Positions 1 through 10,959 of a stretch of DNA of 21,887 nucleotides are shown in pieces. The notes beneath the pieces were generated by a model. It did not search any database and was not told the origin of the DNA. It saw only the letters and a program-made list of their open reading frames with translations. The position numbers and the translations under genes were made by a program. Source of the DNA: Ophiocordyceps camponoti-saundersi (nom. inval.) (taxonomy: Eukaryota; Ascomycota; Sordariomycetes; Hypocreales; Ophiocordycipitaceae); assembly GCA_003339415.1 (NCBI GenBank), contig PDHQ01000467.1, positions 1 through 21,887 on the forward strand, read 5' to 3'. Every line of letters begins with the position of its first letter. Within the stretch, counting starts at the first letter, position 1.

Positions 1-168
<168 letters not shown>

Positions 169-267
169 AGAAAAAGGGAATAAGAAACTTAGACGTAAGG
201 TAACTTATAAGTAAAGTTACTAACTTATTAATTTACCCCTTATTATAAGTATATACCCTATCTTATT

Positions 268-384
268 ATTAAAGTAAACTAATATATAATATATTAGTAT
301 ATATTTATATTATTAAGGTAAGTTAATATATAATAACTAGGTATATACTTATAGCTTATTATAATTAAAGTAAGCTAATATATA
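268..384. repeat. Three spaced copies of a 21-bp motif
   Basis: Copies of ATTAARGTAARYTAATATATA lie at 268-288, 312-332 and 364-384. They differ only by G/A and C/T transitions, as RIP would produce from one sequence. Spacing is 44 and 52 bp. They lie just upstream of a TATA-like box at 394 and could be remnants of an upstream promoter repeat or of a tandem repeat inside an old element. Confidence 0.55.
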
Positions 385-393
385 CCTCTTAAC

Positions 394-478
394 TATAAAA
401 GGCCCCTTTTCTCCTTTCCTCTAAAATTTTTTTTTCTTTCCCCTTTTATATTTATTTTTTAGTTTTTATTATTTTTTT
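394..478 (+). promoter_or_regulatory. TATA box and CT-rich tract (putative promoter)
   Basis: TATAAAA at 394-400 is followed by about 75 bp dominated by C and T. A TATA element followed by a CT-rich stretch before the transcription start is common in filamentous fungal promoters. RIP changes C to T and G to A but never exchanges purines for pyrimidines, so the strand-biased CT tract is ancestral. No recognised gene follows; see the next entry. Confidence 0.35.
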
Positions 479-2339
479 GCAAACTATTAAGCTAGAAGCT
501 TACTTAATATATTACTTTTTTAATATATTAGATATACTTATTTACGCTTCTTTAGTTAATAAATTAGAAAAGAAAAGCTATTAGAAGATAGTTATTTTCT
601 AAAATAATAGCGTTAAGCGAATTTTTACACTTTAGGGTATAGCTAAGAAAATAATAATAAATAATAAGTTTACGAATATTATAATATAAGAATAAATAAT
701 ATTATAGGAAAAAGATAACTTTTACTAGCTATAAGGGTTTACTAGTTAATAGGGGAGATTCCCTCTCGCGATAGCTAGTATTTATTAAGGGCCTTTAGAG
801 TAAGGCGCTCTAATAATATCCTTATAGCCGGCTTATAATTATATTTAAAGGAGTTAATTACTAGTTCTAAGATTTAAAAGCGACCGATCTTTAGGACTAG
901 CCTATAAGCTTAGATATCTTATTATAGCGTTAGGCTATATATCTAAGTAATATATATAGCGTTAAGCTTATTACTATAGCCCTTATTTACCTTTAATAAT
1001 AAGAGGGAATATAAAAATCGGTAAGATAATAATTAGATATAAATATAATATTAACCTAAAGTTATAAATAAATTAGTAAGAAAAGGGTATTTATTAAACC
1101 CTAACTATATAAGTTCTTAAAAATAAAGAGATAATTCGATTTATAGTAGCTATTAAAAAAACCTAATTATACTCCTTATTACTTATATAATAAATTATAT
1201 ATTCCTAACTAAAAGAGAAAAATTACTAATATTAGAATATATATATTACTAGCTATTTAGGGATATAATACGCGTTAAATATATATAGCACGCGTTATAA
1301 AAATTACTATTTTTATATAAATAAAATAAGAGGTTAAGAATATATATAAAAAGGAGTTAAACTTAAGATAATACTAATCTAAGATTAGTATAATTTTAAT
1401 ATAACGCGTAATATTAATATAGAAGTAATAAGGAGTATAGCTAAGATATATATATAATATATTAATCTTTCTATACTTTTTATTTAAGAGAGTAATTATA
1501 AATAGAGTTATTAAGATTAATTATTTATAACTTAATTAGCTGGAGTATATAAGATGGGAGATAAACTATTTTTTAGCTATATAATTTAGATAAGTTACCT
1601 AAACCTTATTATTTAAGTTAATATATATATATATAAAGTCTTTTATAATACTTAGTTTAACTATTATAATAAGAATAAAACTTAATACTAGCCTCCTATT
1701 TAGCTTAGGAAAGATACTTAACTAATAATAATTAAACTTTTTTTAAAAGCTAAACTAAATTATCGCTATATTATTAAATAAGAAAAATAATATAATTAAA
1801 GTACTTATAAAATATTATTTTTAATACTTTTATTATCTTTTTATTATATTAAATATATAGATTATTAATAATACTAGCTTATTTTTCTTATAATTTCTTA
1901 GTAAAACTAAGTAGCTAATTAATATTAAATATTATTATAATAATACTCTTTATTTATAAATATATAATAGCGTAAAAATAACTTATTAATACTTAAATTA
2001 AAATATAAAGTAATTTTTAATTAATATTATATTTAGAATAGGTATATATTTATAAATAATAGTAAGTTATTTATAGATTTATAAATAGCTTAGAAATTTA
2101 GCTTAAGGCTATAGCGCTCCTACCCCTTAACCGGGGAAATAGTAAAAATAGTAAAAGGAGATATAGAATAAGGGCTTTAAAAAGACACTAAACGCGACTA
2201 AGCGCGGGGTTAGCCGAGTTTACTTATAACTTAGTTAATAAAAAATTAAATATAAAAAACTAATAAAAACCTTTTTAAATCTTACTAATTCCTTAATAAA
2301 ATAACTATATATAACCTTATTAAGCCTTACTTTAGTAAA
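479..2339. other. Unidentified degraded sequence left of the Copia element
   Basis: No gene could be recognised in this stretch. A plus-strand frame (codon starts divisible by 3) from about 720 to 1680 has stop-free runs of roughly 28 and 33 codons, for example around 861-945, separated only by TAA/TAG, so it might be an old coding region driven by the TATA/CT block at 394-478. A slightly GC-richer patch at 2105-2225 may be part of the 5' end of LINE B, because the Copia target site lies at 2340-2344 and LINE B resumes at 9627. The rest is featureless AT-rich sequence. Confidence 0.4.
1371..1391. repeat. Perfect short hairpin
   Basis: ATACTAATCT (1371-1380) and AGATTAGTAT (1382-1391) are perfect 10-base inverted arms separated by a single A. 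In sequence this AT-rich short palindromes are expected by chance fairly often, so no function is claimed. Confidence 0.6.
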
Positions 2340-2344
2340 CTTAT
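2340..2344. repeat. Left target-site duplication of the Copia element
   Basis: CTTAT directly precedes the left LTR and is repeated at 9622-9626 directly after the right LTR. Five-base duplications are the usual product of Ty1/Copia integrases. Confidence 0.8.
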
Positions 2345-2645
2345 TATTAAGTAGTCTTTACACGTACGTGTAGGTAAGAGAAAGTAAAGGTAACTTATAT
2401 TAAGTATAATTAGAGATAGATACCCTTCCTTTATCGTACGAGGAAGAGCGGCTATATAGCTAGATAATACTCTACTTCTATACCCTCCTTCTTCTTATCT
2501 AAGCTACCTCCTACCTCCTAAGTTATACGAGGCATAACTTAAGTAGTAATATATATTTCGTTAAAGGCTTCCCTATATCCGTACTATCTTTTATATATAT
2601 ATCGTATATTAAATATAAAGGGGTATAGAGAGATAATATTTAATA
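2345..2645 (-). repeat. Left LTR (3' LTR of the minus-strand Copia element)
   Basis: This 301-bp LTR aligns with 9321-9621 at a constant offset of 6,976 with no gaps and about 24 differences, all C/T or G/A. On the plus strand it begins TATTAAGTAG and ends TTTAATA; original TG...CA termini would read TA...TA after RIP, as seen. On the coding strand a TATATATATA-type box lies about 60 bp from the LTR start, suitable for the U3 promoter. Confidence 0.93.
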
Positions 2646-2650
2646 CTTAA

Positions 2651-2663
2651 CTTTTTTCTTTTT
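2651..2663 (-). other. Polypurine tract of the Copia element
   Basis: The plus strand reads C, six T, C, five T, which is an uninterrupted 13-nt purine tract on the coding (minus) strand, ending 5 nt before the 3' LTR. Such tracts prime plus-strand DNA synthesis. RIP cannot create or destroy purine runs, so this marks the element's direction. No comparable tract lies at the other LTR boundary. Confidence 0.6.
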
Positions 2664-3030
2664 ATAAAGAGATATATTAAATAAAAAAATATTATATAAA
2701 GAAAAAAAACTCTATCTTTCTAAAAGGTAAACGTTTCTAGAGAAAAATAATCGTATAATATTAAACAAGTATATAATTAAAAAATTCTATAAAGGTAAAT
2801 AACGCCCGTAATACTATAATAAAAAGAGATAAAGAAAATAAGCTGCTAGCCGAAAAATAAAAATCGGGTTATTATATAATCCGATCCGTAATATATTTTT
2901 ATAAAGTTTTACTATAAAAGTCTCTTATAATCGTAATATTAAGAAAAATAAATAGAAAACTAACTTTCTATAACTTTATACTAAAAATACTAAAAAATAT
3001 TACGAAAAATAGGAATTAAAAATCGGATTT
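2664..3030. other. AT-rich non-coding stretch inside the Copia 3' region
   Basis: No gene is seen. It contains an imperfect inverted repeat, ATCGGGTTAT at 2863-2872 and ATAATCCGAT at 2876-2885, whose single mismatch is a G/A transition explainable by RIP. It lies between the polypurine tract and the promoter-like block at 3031-3126. Confidence 0.5.
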
Positions 3031-3126
3031 TACCGCCTTTTACCGCCTTTAGAGGGGTATAAAAACCCCTTCTCGCTCCCTCTCTCTCCCTCTCTCTTTC
3101 TTTTCCCTTTTTCTTCTTTCTTTTTT
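3031..3126 (+). promoter_or_regulatory. Promoter-like block inside the Copia element, opposite to pol
   Basis: A perfect tandem duplication of TACCGCCTTT (3031-3050) is followed by a TATAAAAA box (3058-3065) flanked by GGGG and CCCC, then an almost pure CT tract to 3126. This is the layout of a filamentous fungal RNA polymerase II promoter pointing rightwards, against the direction of the retrotransposon. It is followed at 3139 by a plus-strand frame. Alternatively the CT tract could be read as a long purine tract of the minus-strand element, but the TATA box and 10-bp repeats favour a promoter. Confidence 0.5.
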
Positions 3127-3138
3127 AAGCTAATTAAC

Positions 3139-4041
3139 GAAGATAACGATAATAACTAGAAAGATTTTTAATAAAAATTAATAAGTTATACGATATACTT
3201 AAGTTATTTTTATTAATAGTTATTAATTATATAATATACCTCCTTATCCTAATAGCGTTATAGCTTATTAATTTAAGTTTTACTAAGTTTATATACCTTA
3301 TAATAAGGAGGATAATTAGCGCTTTATATAGTAAATATCCTTAAATATAAGAAAGAAAAGTCTAGCTATTATATAATAGTAATATTAATAAGAGAGTAAT
3401 AAGCGGAGATCTAACTAGCGGCTATATTATTATTTAATATCTTTATCCGCCTTAATAATACTTAAGATCTTAAGTATATTAAGGCTATTATCGTCTAACG
3501 CCTAAGTTATTTTCTAATAATCTTTCTTATAAGTTATAGTAAGGTAATAGTAAAATTATATTATATTTACGCTAGAAATCCTTACCCCTTCGATATATAT
3601 TAGATAAATAATAACGAAGCTTATATTATTTATATATAGCGGTCTTATATAATAAGATATTTTTTTATATAATAAAGTTAAGCGTTATAAACTCCTAAGC
3701 TAGTACCTTATATTTTAGTAATTACTTCTATTAAGTTACCCGATAGCTAGTAGCGGGGATAGGTAATAGTAATATTAAGCGGAGCGCCTCTTAACGCGGA
3801 GGAGTATATTACTATCTTAGATAATAAGTAATAAGGGGCGGAGGTAGAAAAGAAGTAATAGTAAGGTTAGATAATAAGGAAAAAGGAAAAGAAAAAAAAT
3901 TAGGCGTTTAGGACTTATAGCTTTACTTTAAAATTAAGCGTAAGGGTTAAATAATACTTAGAAAGAATTAATAATAATTTTCGTATAAAAATAATAGAAA
4001 AAAACGTAAAAATATAAAAAAAATAAAAAGGTAAAGATAAA
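3139..4041 (+). pseudogene. Unidentified antisense reading frame in the Copia 3' region
   Basis: I do not recognise this product. The plus frame with codon starts 3139, 3142 and so on (301 codons) is interrupted only by TAA/TAG and includes stop-free runs of about 20-33 codons, for example near 3520-3620 and 3740-3810. The C-terminal part is rich in Lys, Glu and Gln codons (or stops derived from Gln). It follows a TATA/CT-rich promoter-like block and ends just before RNase H of the Copia polyprotein, which runs towards it from the other strand. No flanking terminal inverted repeats were seen, so it does not look like a nested DNA transposon. It could be a captured gene or an accessory ORF; a minus-strand frame over the same bases has similar stop density, so coding status is uncertain. 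Confidence 0.35.
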
Positions 4042-4084
4042 AGGTTAAATAAAGTAAAAATATAAGAAAGAAAAAAGTATAAAT

Positions 4085-7000
4085 CTTATATAACTTAGAT
4101 AAGTTATTAGATAGTAGCTTTAATTTATAATTTATAAGAATTTATAGAAATAAAAGTTAATAAAGCTAAGTTAAGGCTATTCTTAGTATAAGCGTTAGCT
4201 AGGTTATTCTTATTATTAATTTATTATATTTCTAAAATTTCCTTACGCTTATATAACTTATAAATAGCTATAATATTAATTATTAATTATTTTTCTATTA
4301 TTAAGCCGAGCTATATTAGGTAATTATATAATAAACGTAAGTTTATATAAAAAATAAGGGGGATCGGAAGTATATTTAAAAATCGTACGATAGCTTAAAT
4401 AGTTAAGTAAAGGGCTAGGCTAATATTAACGCTATTTACTATACTATAAAGTTCGCTTATTAGGATATTTTAAGTAACCTTTTTATATTTCGTAAAGGTT
4501 TAGTAAAAGATATTACCTTATATAATAAATAAGTTAGAGGACTAGTTTTCTTTACTAAGGATAATAAAAATACTAAGCTATAAGGTAAGGTCCCTATTAT
4601 TCGTAAATAACCTATTCGTAAAAATAAATAGTTTTATATAAGATAAGTTAAGTAAAATAAACCGTAAACCGCGGGTAGTATTATTAATCTACTACTAGAT
4701 ATATTTATTAAAGGCTAAAATATTTTACGTAGAAGGATCGGTTACTTAAGCGGCTACCGTAAGGTTATACGACGCTTCTAGTTAATAAGTAAAAATAATA
4801 TATACTCTTCGGGCTCGCTAGCTAATAAAGTCCTATAGGGTAGTAATAGCGGTTAGGTTAATAATATAAAGGCCTTTTACTTATCCTTTTTATATAAGAA
4901 CGATATTATACGATTTGCGCGTAATATAATTACCGTTAAAATTAATAGATAAGCTATTAGTAAGGAATATTTTAAGTTTCGTATAAAGCTTTGCCTATTT
5001 TAACTTATTTTCCTTAAGTTTAGAGAATATATTAAATATAAAAGAGAATATATTATCTATCTATAAGCCCGTTATTCCGAATAAGTTAAGGCTAGCTATA
5101 GTAAATAAAAAATATAGATTATATAATAAGGGCGTTATATAAAGGTTTATACGATAATAATTATAATATATCTTAAACTAATATAATTTTAATTTTACTA
5201 GCTTATATAGCGGCTTTTTAATATATAAAAGAGTATAAGGTAAATATTAATCTTATAGTTTTTTAGGAAAATATACGTATATCGTATAACTTAAAAGATC
5301 GGCAGATTACGTATATACTTATATAATATCTCGCAGTTTGCTTTAGTAATCGTATAACTTTATAAAAGTAAGTCCGAAAGTAAGAAAAAGGCGCTATAAT
5401 ATATATAGAATTATAGGTAATTATATAAGAATTTCTTCTTTACTATTATTACTATAGCTTTAAATAACTAGCTAGGATTTTTTATAGGGGCTATCGTTTA
5501 GATTCTTTACCTCTTATACGAGACGTATTTTAAAAATATATTTAGTAAGGTCTAAAAAAGAGTTATATCGGACGAAGGTAAAGACTTCTTATATAGAAAG
5601 GGTATTAATTTCCTTATAGTTAGAGGCCTCGAATAGTTATCCTAAGGTAGTAATAATACCCTATTATTATAATCGTACGGTAAGTACGTAGTTATCTTTT
5701 TCCTTCGTAGTAACGAATATAAAGGGAAAAGCTTTATATAAGTTTTTATTATACGGGGGTATAATCGGGATTTCGAACCGTATCTTTTTCTTTATAAATA
5801 TAGTAAGGAGGGAGCGGAGATAGGGTTTAACTTATATTATATAAAATCTAGTTAGTCTTATAAGAAGTTTAAAAATAATATCCTAGCTATCGAAACTAGA
5901 AATATAGAAAAAACCTTACTATTTATCTTTTTTACGCTAAATAAGAACTTCGCTTTAAAAAGGAAGTAATAAGATATTATATAAGTTAGGTTTATTTTAG
6001 GTATAGAAAGCGCGTAAAATATCCGCTTAAGCTTTAATTTATTATACCTATTTTATAGCGCGCTAAATTACTCGGGCTCTTATAATAATATTAGAGGCTA
6101 GGGGCGAGTTATATAAAATATAAAGGTAAGCGCTAAAAATAAGAAATATCGGGATAAAACCGTTTAATTTAGCTATATCGTTAATAGCTTTAATAGCTAT
6201 CTAAAAAATAATTATATTATTAGTCTTAGTACTAATTTCCTATTATAAGATATCGTACGCCTGCTTAAAAGGGGCGTATATATATTTAACCTTACTAATC
6301 GCTTAATACGCTTCGACGGGCATTTCTTTATATATAATACTAAGTAGTTTCGCGTTTATACGAAACTCTAAAAAGGAAAAATTAGTCCTAATATTATAGG
6401 AGATAATATCTAGTAGGCCTTAGTATATATAAATCTAGTACTTATATAAGGCGTTCTAAGCGTTTACTATTAATATATTTCGTACGAAGGCGGCTACTTA
6501 GAAAAATATAGCTTTATTAATAGCGTATAGGACTAGCTTACCGTAAAGGTAAAAAACGTCGATAACTAGTAAGTAGTTAAAAGTATAGTTATCTTTAAGG
6601 GAGAATTTAAATCGCCGAGGTTTTAAGTTATATAATTAGTATTAGTAATATAAATATTAGATTAACTTAAGAGCTACGGGGGTTATATCCGAAAAACTAG
6701 CTTTTTTTAATAAGTTATAAAGCTATTATATATAAGGGTAGCTAAAACGTTAGTAAAGCTACCGTAACTCTTATTCTATATAATATAATATAAATTCTTA
6801 TTTAGAGATATTAAAAAATAAATATCCTTATTTCCTAATAATAGGGATCGTTATATTATCGTATTATACGATAATATCTTTTATATTATCGTAGAAAGCG
6901 TAAAAGCGGTCGGTATCTTTAAGGTAAAAGAGGAAAGGAGTAGAAATATCGAGGATATAGTAGAGGACTTTACTAAGTAAGTTTTATACGATAATAGTTC

Positions 7001-7841
7001 TAATTAGCTAAGTAAGTTCTAAGAAGCTAAAACGGATTATATTCTTAGTTAGGGTTTAGTTAATAGTCGTATAAGGGTATTCCTAAATATAAGCTTCTAC
7101 TTATAGTTTACTTATAGTTAAGATTTATATAGCTCTTATATTTTAAAGCTTACCTTAATACGTTATATAATATATATTAGAAAGGAGGAATTATTCCGCG
7201 GGAACCGATAAGGCTTTTAGTTAGTAAATATTATCGCTTATAAGGCGGTATATATAGGCTACTATAGTAAAAAACGAAACCGCGTTTTCGCCGCTAATAA
7301 TTTCTTTTTTAATATCGGAGTCTCTATTATATAATTATAAAAATTAAGAATCTTATTTATTAAAACCTTCGTATGATAAGAGGAATACGCTAAATTCTTC
7401 CTCTATAAAGGGGTCCTAGCTAGTTTTTTTATAACTAATAAGGTATTACTTATATACGCGTTAGATATCGTTTAACTTATAGTTTATAAACTAATATCTT
7501 TCCTTTTTATATACGAAGTATTTTTATATTATATAAGGTTAGAACTAGCGTCGCTATAGGGAAAAATATTATATAAGGAGGGATTATTATTAGCAGGGAG
7601 TAAAAGAAGATTATTTAGGGTTCGTACGATACTTATTATAATTAAGGTAATATTATTCGATAAAGAACTAGTTAGTAGTTTTATCCGTAGTAATAGTAAG
7701 GGAGGAATAAAAGCGATTAATAAATATTTTATACGATATATTTTAGAATATTATAGCTAATTTAAGTTTTAGAACGCCGTAATAAGCTTATATAATAATA
7801 ATAAGAAGTTACTTTTCTTCTTAATAGTTAGATCTAAAGGC
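4085..7841 (-). pseudogene. Copia Pol: integrase, reverse transcriptase, RNase H
   Basis: One frame (codon first bases congruent to 2 mod 3) runs without an indel from about 7619 down to 4085, broken only by TAA/TAG derived from Gln/Trp. In order: a pre-integrase region; an HHCC-like zinc segment (6775-6620); the integrase core with first Asp at 6558-6560, the D.GTNF-type segment near 6379-6420 whose Asp is now Asn, and the third acidic residue in a P-V-E-A motif near 6304-6330; a downstream block resembling the KAIND..G..P tail of fungal Copia integrases; RT, with the Q-T-D-D motif reading stop-I-D-N at 5052-5063 (second Asp lost by GATGAT to GATAAT); and RNase H with TD-S-F-N-N near 4640. 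The DTG-type protease active site expected before integrase was not found. The product would make and integrate cDNA in a virus-like particle; it is dead here. The 3' limit is approximate. Confidence 0.88.
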
Positions 7842-9284
7842 TTATTAAATAAGTCGGAGTTTATTAAGGAGGGTATTAAGTAAATCTATTATAGTTTTAT
7901 CGGGGTTTTCTTATCGTATAATATTAAAAGAAAGAGTAGTTTAATCTATCTAATATAACGAATAGTTTATATAAGTATTAAAGTATATATTTAAAAAAGT
8001 ATAAATTTTATCCTATCTTTTATCTAATCCGATAAAGTATAAATAATAGTCCTAAGCTTTATCTAAAAGGATATATAGAAAAATAGCGTAGAATTAATCT
8101 TCCGTTATATTAATATAAGAGTAATAGCTAATAAAAATCCTAGCCTTATCGATTAGTATATTATATAGCCGCCTTATATAATTCTAATCTTTTCGCTAAC
8201 CCTTAAGGAAAGCGGTAACCTTATCTAGGAAGATTAGTCTATTTGCTACCTTTTATATTAGTAGCAGTATATAAACTTATACGATACCTATTAAGGCTTA
8301 ATTTATCGGTTCTAAGAGGGTCTAAGTTAGGGTTACTAAAAGTAGCTATATATTTAAGTTATATAAAGTAATTAACTTTTACGTAAAAGTTATACGAAGT
8401 AGGGGTTCGGCTAAGATACTTCGTAATAGCTATATTAAGATATATCTTAACTTAGGGGGCTATGCTAAGTATAAAGCTTATATCGTACGATTTAGAAGAG
8501 TTAGTTTAGAAAAGGGGGGGTAATTTAACCGTATAAAAGGGGCTCCTTACGAGTTAGGGCATAAAACGTTTTCTAGTTTAGTCTTAAGGAGTTATATAAA
8601 ATATTTAATTAATATACTATTTCTAATAAGCGGAATATATCGTACGATTATAATTTAAGTTAGTTTTTTTAAGAATATACGGTAGATATATTTTAGCTAG
8701 TAATAAGTCTATCCCTAAAATTCCGATTAGATCGTATAAAGAAGGTTTTCCTTATAAAGGTTAAAGTATATAATATCGTATATCTACTAAGTAATAAACG
8801 TTATTAATTCGATCTTATCGGGAAGTTATATAAGGTTAGGTTATATATCTTAATAAAGCGGGTTTATACTTTAAGTTTAAATACGAAGGTTAACTTTACT
8901 TCCTTCTATTATTTCGTTATACGAAGCTAAAGTCTTATTTATTACTATTATTATAGTTAATATATTTACTACTTCTTATTTAACTTCTAAGGTTATAGAA
9001 GCTATATTATTATTATTACGTTTCTAAAACGCTATTAAAAGTAGTATCGTGCGACTAGTAAAAAGTACCGGGCTAAGTATAGCTTTTCGGTAAGGATTTT
9101 ATTATTAGTAAGTATTATACGTTACCTTAATCTTTTAATCTTAATAATAGCATTAGGTAAAAAATAGCTTTTTAGTAAGAACTAATATCGAAAAGTAAGG
9201 TAAAAGTATAAGTATCGGTTAATAGCGGGTATATAAGCTCTTCGGTATCGTATAATACCCGTCTTATTATTTTAGCTAATTTAT
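7842..9284 (-). pseudogene. Copia Gag, N-terminal part of the polyprotein
   Basis: Gag would form the virus-like particle that packages element RNA. The likely start is the ATA at 9284-9282 (ATG before RIP), 37 nt inside the 5' LTR boundary. From there to about 8520 the frame is the same as Pol (congruent to 2 mod 3). Between about 8513 and 7842 the readable frame is shifted by one base (congruent to 0), with a fungal-Copia-like stretch around 8310-8180 and a degraded Cys-rich knuckle-like segment near 7925-7990. It then returns to the Pol phase near 7840. The shift coincides with a run of seven G at 8514-8520, so a one-base loss there and a compensating gain later are inferred. Original Cys codons now read as Tyr. 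Confidence 0.7.
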
Positions 9285-9320
9285 AGTTAACTAATAATAA
9301 CTAATATAACTACTAATTAA

Positions 9321-9621
9321 TATTAAGTAATCTTTATACGTATATATAAGTAAGAGAAAGTAAAGGTAACCTATATTAAGTATAATTAAAGATAGATACC
9401 TTTCTTTTATCGTACGAGGAAGAGCGGCTATATAGCTAGATAATACTTTACTTCTATACCCTCTTTCTTCTTATCTAAGCTACCTCCTACCTCCTAAGTC
9501 GTACGAGGCACGACTTAGGTAGTGATATATATTTCGTTAGAGGCTTCCCTATATCCGTGCTATCCTCTATATATATATCGTATATTAGATATAAAGGGGT
9601 ATAGAGAGATAATATCTAATA
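9321..9621 (-). repeat. Right LTR (5' LTR of the minus-strand Copia element)
   Basis: Gap-free partner of 2345-2645. It keeps some C/G where the left copy has T/A (for example around 9504-9526) and the reverse at 9330-9350, so the two LTRs were mutated independently after insertion. On the coding strand it starts TATTAGATAT and ends CTTAATA. Sequence after it, expected to contain the tRNA primer site, does not match a primer-binding site I can name. Confidence 0.93.
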
Positions 9622-9626
9622 CTTAT
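9622..9626. repeat. Right target-site duplication of the Copia element
   Basis: CTTAT matches 2340-2344 exactly and fixes the outer LTR boundary at 9621. The internal sequence after the left LTR also begins CTTA by coincidence, which would otherwise make the LTRs look four bases longer. Confidence 0.8.
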
Positions 9627-9629
9627 TCT

Positions 9630-10950
9630 AACTAATTTAAGCTATAATAAAGTAATATAGAAACTAATTTAGATAAGAATTAAAATAAGTAAACTTAGCT
9701 AAAATTAAAACCTCTTATATAAAAGATATTAAATATATTATTATTAATATTTTATATAAAAAGCTTTCTTTTTTTTAATAGAAAACTAATAGTTAAGTTT
9801 AAAAATATAAGCTTAAGTTATATTAGCTTTATAACCTTACTTAAAGTTAAAAGAGTAAATCTTACCTATATATTAGAAAGAAATTATAATATATTTTAAT
9901 AATATTTTAAAAAATATTACTGATAAGATTTTTAAAAATATAATACTAGCTATTAATTATACCTTAAAATTAATATTTTACTTAATAATCCGCTAACTTA
10001 ATAATAAAAATATACCTATTATATTTAATTCTAATATTATAAAATTAATATAAGACTTTTCCTAAATTAAGATTATTTTTAGGTTAAATACTACTATTAT
10101 TAATTAGCTATATAATATTATTATTAAAAAGCTCCCCCTTTTACTAGCTATAAAAGATTAAAATAATCTTATTATTAAAATTACCTAAGTTAATAAAGTT
10201 ATTATTATTAAAATATAAGCTTTAAAAGCGATACTTAAAGCTATATAAATAGCGGTTATAATTAGATTAATTTTACTTATTAGTAAAATTAAACTTTATA
10301 ATTATAAACTAATAATAGAAATATAAATTTTTTAAACTAAGCTTTTTTTAAACTTTATCTGCCCCTGTTAATATTATAATTATTCTTATTTTAATTATAT
10401 TACTAAGCCTTATAAATATACTAAGTATTATAATAAATATAATATTATTATATATAAAATTAAAATTAAATATAAAGCGAGATAAAATAGATATTTTTAT
10501 ATATATACTTCTTATAAGGGCGATTACTTAGCTTAATCTAAGCTATACTTTATAGCTATTTAGGAATAAAATAAAGCTTATACTTATTATAAATAATAAT
10601 TTATATAATTTGCTATACTTAGTATATAGTTTATAGTATTATTTAATATATAATATACTTAAAAGCTAGCTTTAAAGTCTTTATACTAATTTACTATAAG
10701 TAAGAAATATTATTAACTTATAAGTAGCTCCTAATTAAAGCTATCTTCTAAAACGCTAGTTAGCGGAAATATACTAAAGGCTATAAGGTGCTAAATTAAA
10801 TATAATAAAAGTATATTTCTCTTAAATTTAAGCTAGTTACCCTTTAAATAGCTAAAACTTATAATAAATATTAATAAGCTTACTTTTTCCTTATATAAAA
10901 TAGATAAATTTATTAAAATTAATAATAAGCCCTTAATTATACTAGCCTTT
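9630..10950 (+). pseudogene. LINE B ORF1 (Gag-like nucleic-acid-binding protein), 5' end cut off
   Basis: ORF1 of Tad-like LINEs binds the element RNA. The diagnostic piece is a CX2CX3HX6C zinc knuckle on codons 10504 (Cys), 10513 (Cys), 10525 (His) and 10546 (Cys), all now Tyr codons (TGY/CAY to TAY), with the Lys-Gly-Asp before the His still legible. LINE A has the same knuckle with Lys-Gly-Asn. Further Cys-derived Tyr codons just upstream (10400-10480) look like the preceding knuckles. The region after it, about 10800-10950, may be a Ser/Pro-rich tail. The N terminus is separated from this part by the Copia insertion. Boundaries are approximate. Confidence 0.7.
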
Positions 10951-10959
10951 ACTAAGATA

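Larger units (their letters stand above)
2345..9621 (-). mobile_element. RIP-inactivated Ty1/Copia LTR retrotransposon, full length
   Basis: The element is 7,277 bp with 301-bp LTRs, a matching 5-bp target duplication, and a single long Gag-Pol reading direction on the minus strand. The order Gag, integrase, reverse transcriptase, RNase H places integrase before RT, which defines Copia rather than Gypsy. Orientation is also supported by a 13-nt polypurine tract on the minus strand next to the left LTR and by none next to the right one. It is longer than needed for Gag-Pol because about 1.4 kb (2646-4085) separates the end of RNase H from the 3' LTR. It interrupts the 5' part of LINE B. Every inspected difference between the LTRs is a transition, so damage is by RIP rather than ordinary decay. 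Confidence 0.93.

Noticed and set aside
2345..2649. 305-bp LTR ending at 2649/9625
   Set aside because: The alignment does extend four more bases, but ending at 2645/9621 gives TA...TA termini (TG...CA before RIP) and an exact CTTAT duplication at both flanks.
3139..4041. Nested DNA transposon in the Copia 3' region
   Set aside because: No terminal inverted repeats or target duplication could be found on either side of the promoter-like block and frame.
7050..7250. Copia aspartic protease active site (DTG/DSG)
   Set aside because: The segment lies where it is expected, but I could not read a convincing D-T/S-G even allowing for RIP, so it was not annotated as a domain.
2345..9621. Plus-strand coding for the Copia element
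   Set aside because: Plus-frame readings looked superficially protein-like, but the minus strand gives integrase, RT and RNase H motifs in one phase, and the polypurine tract lies at the left LTR.
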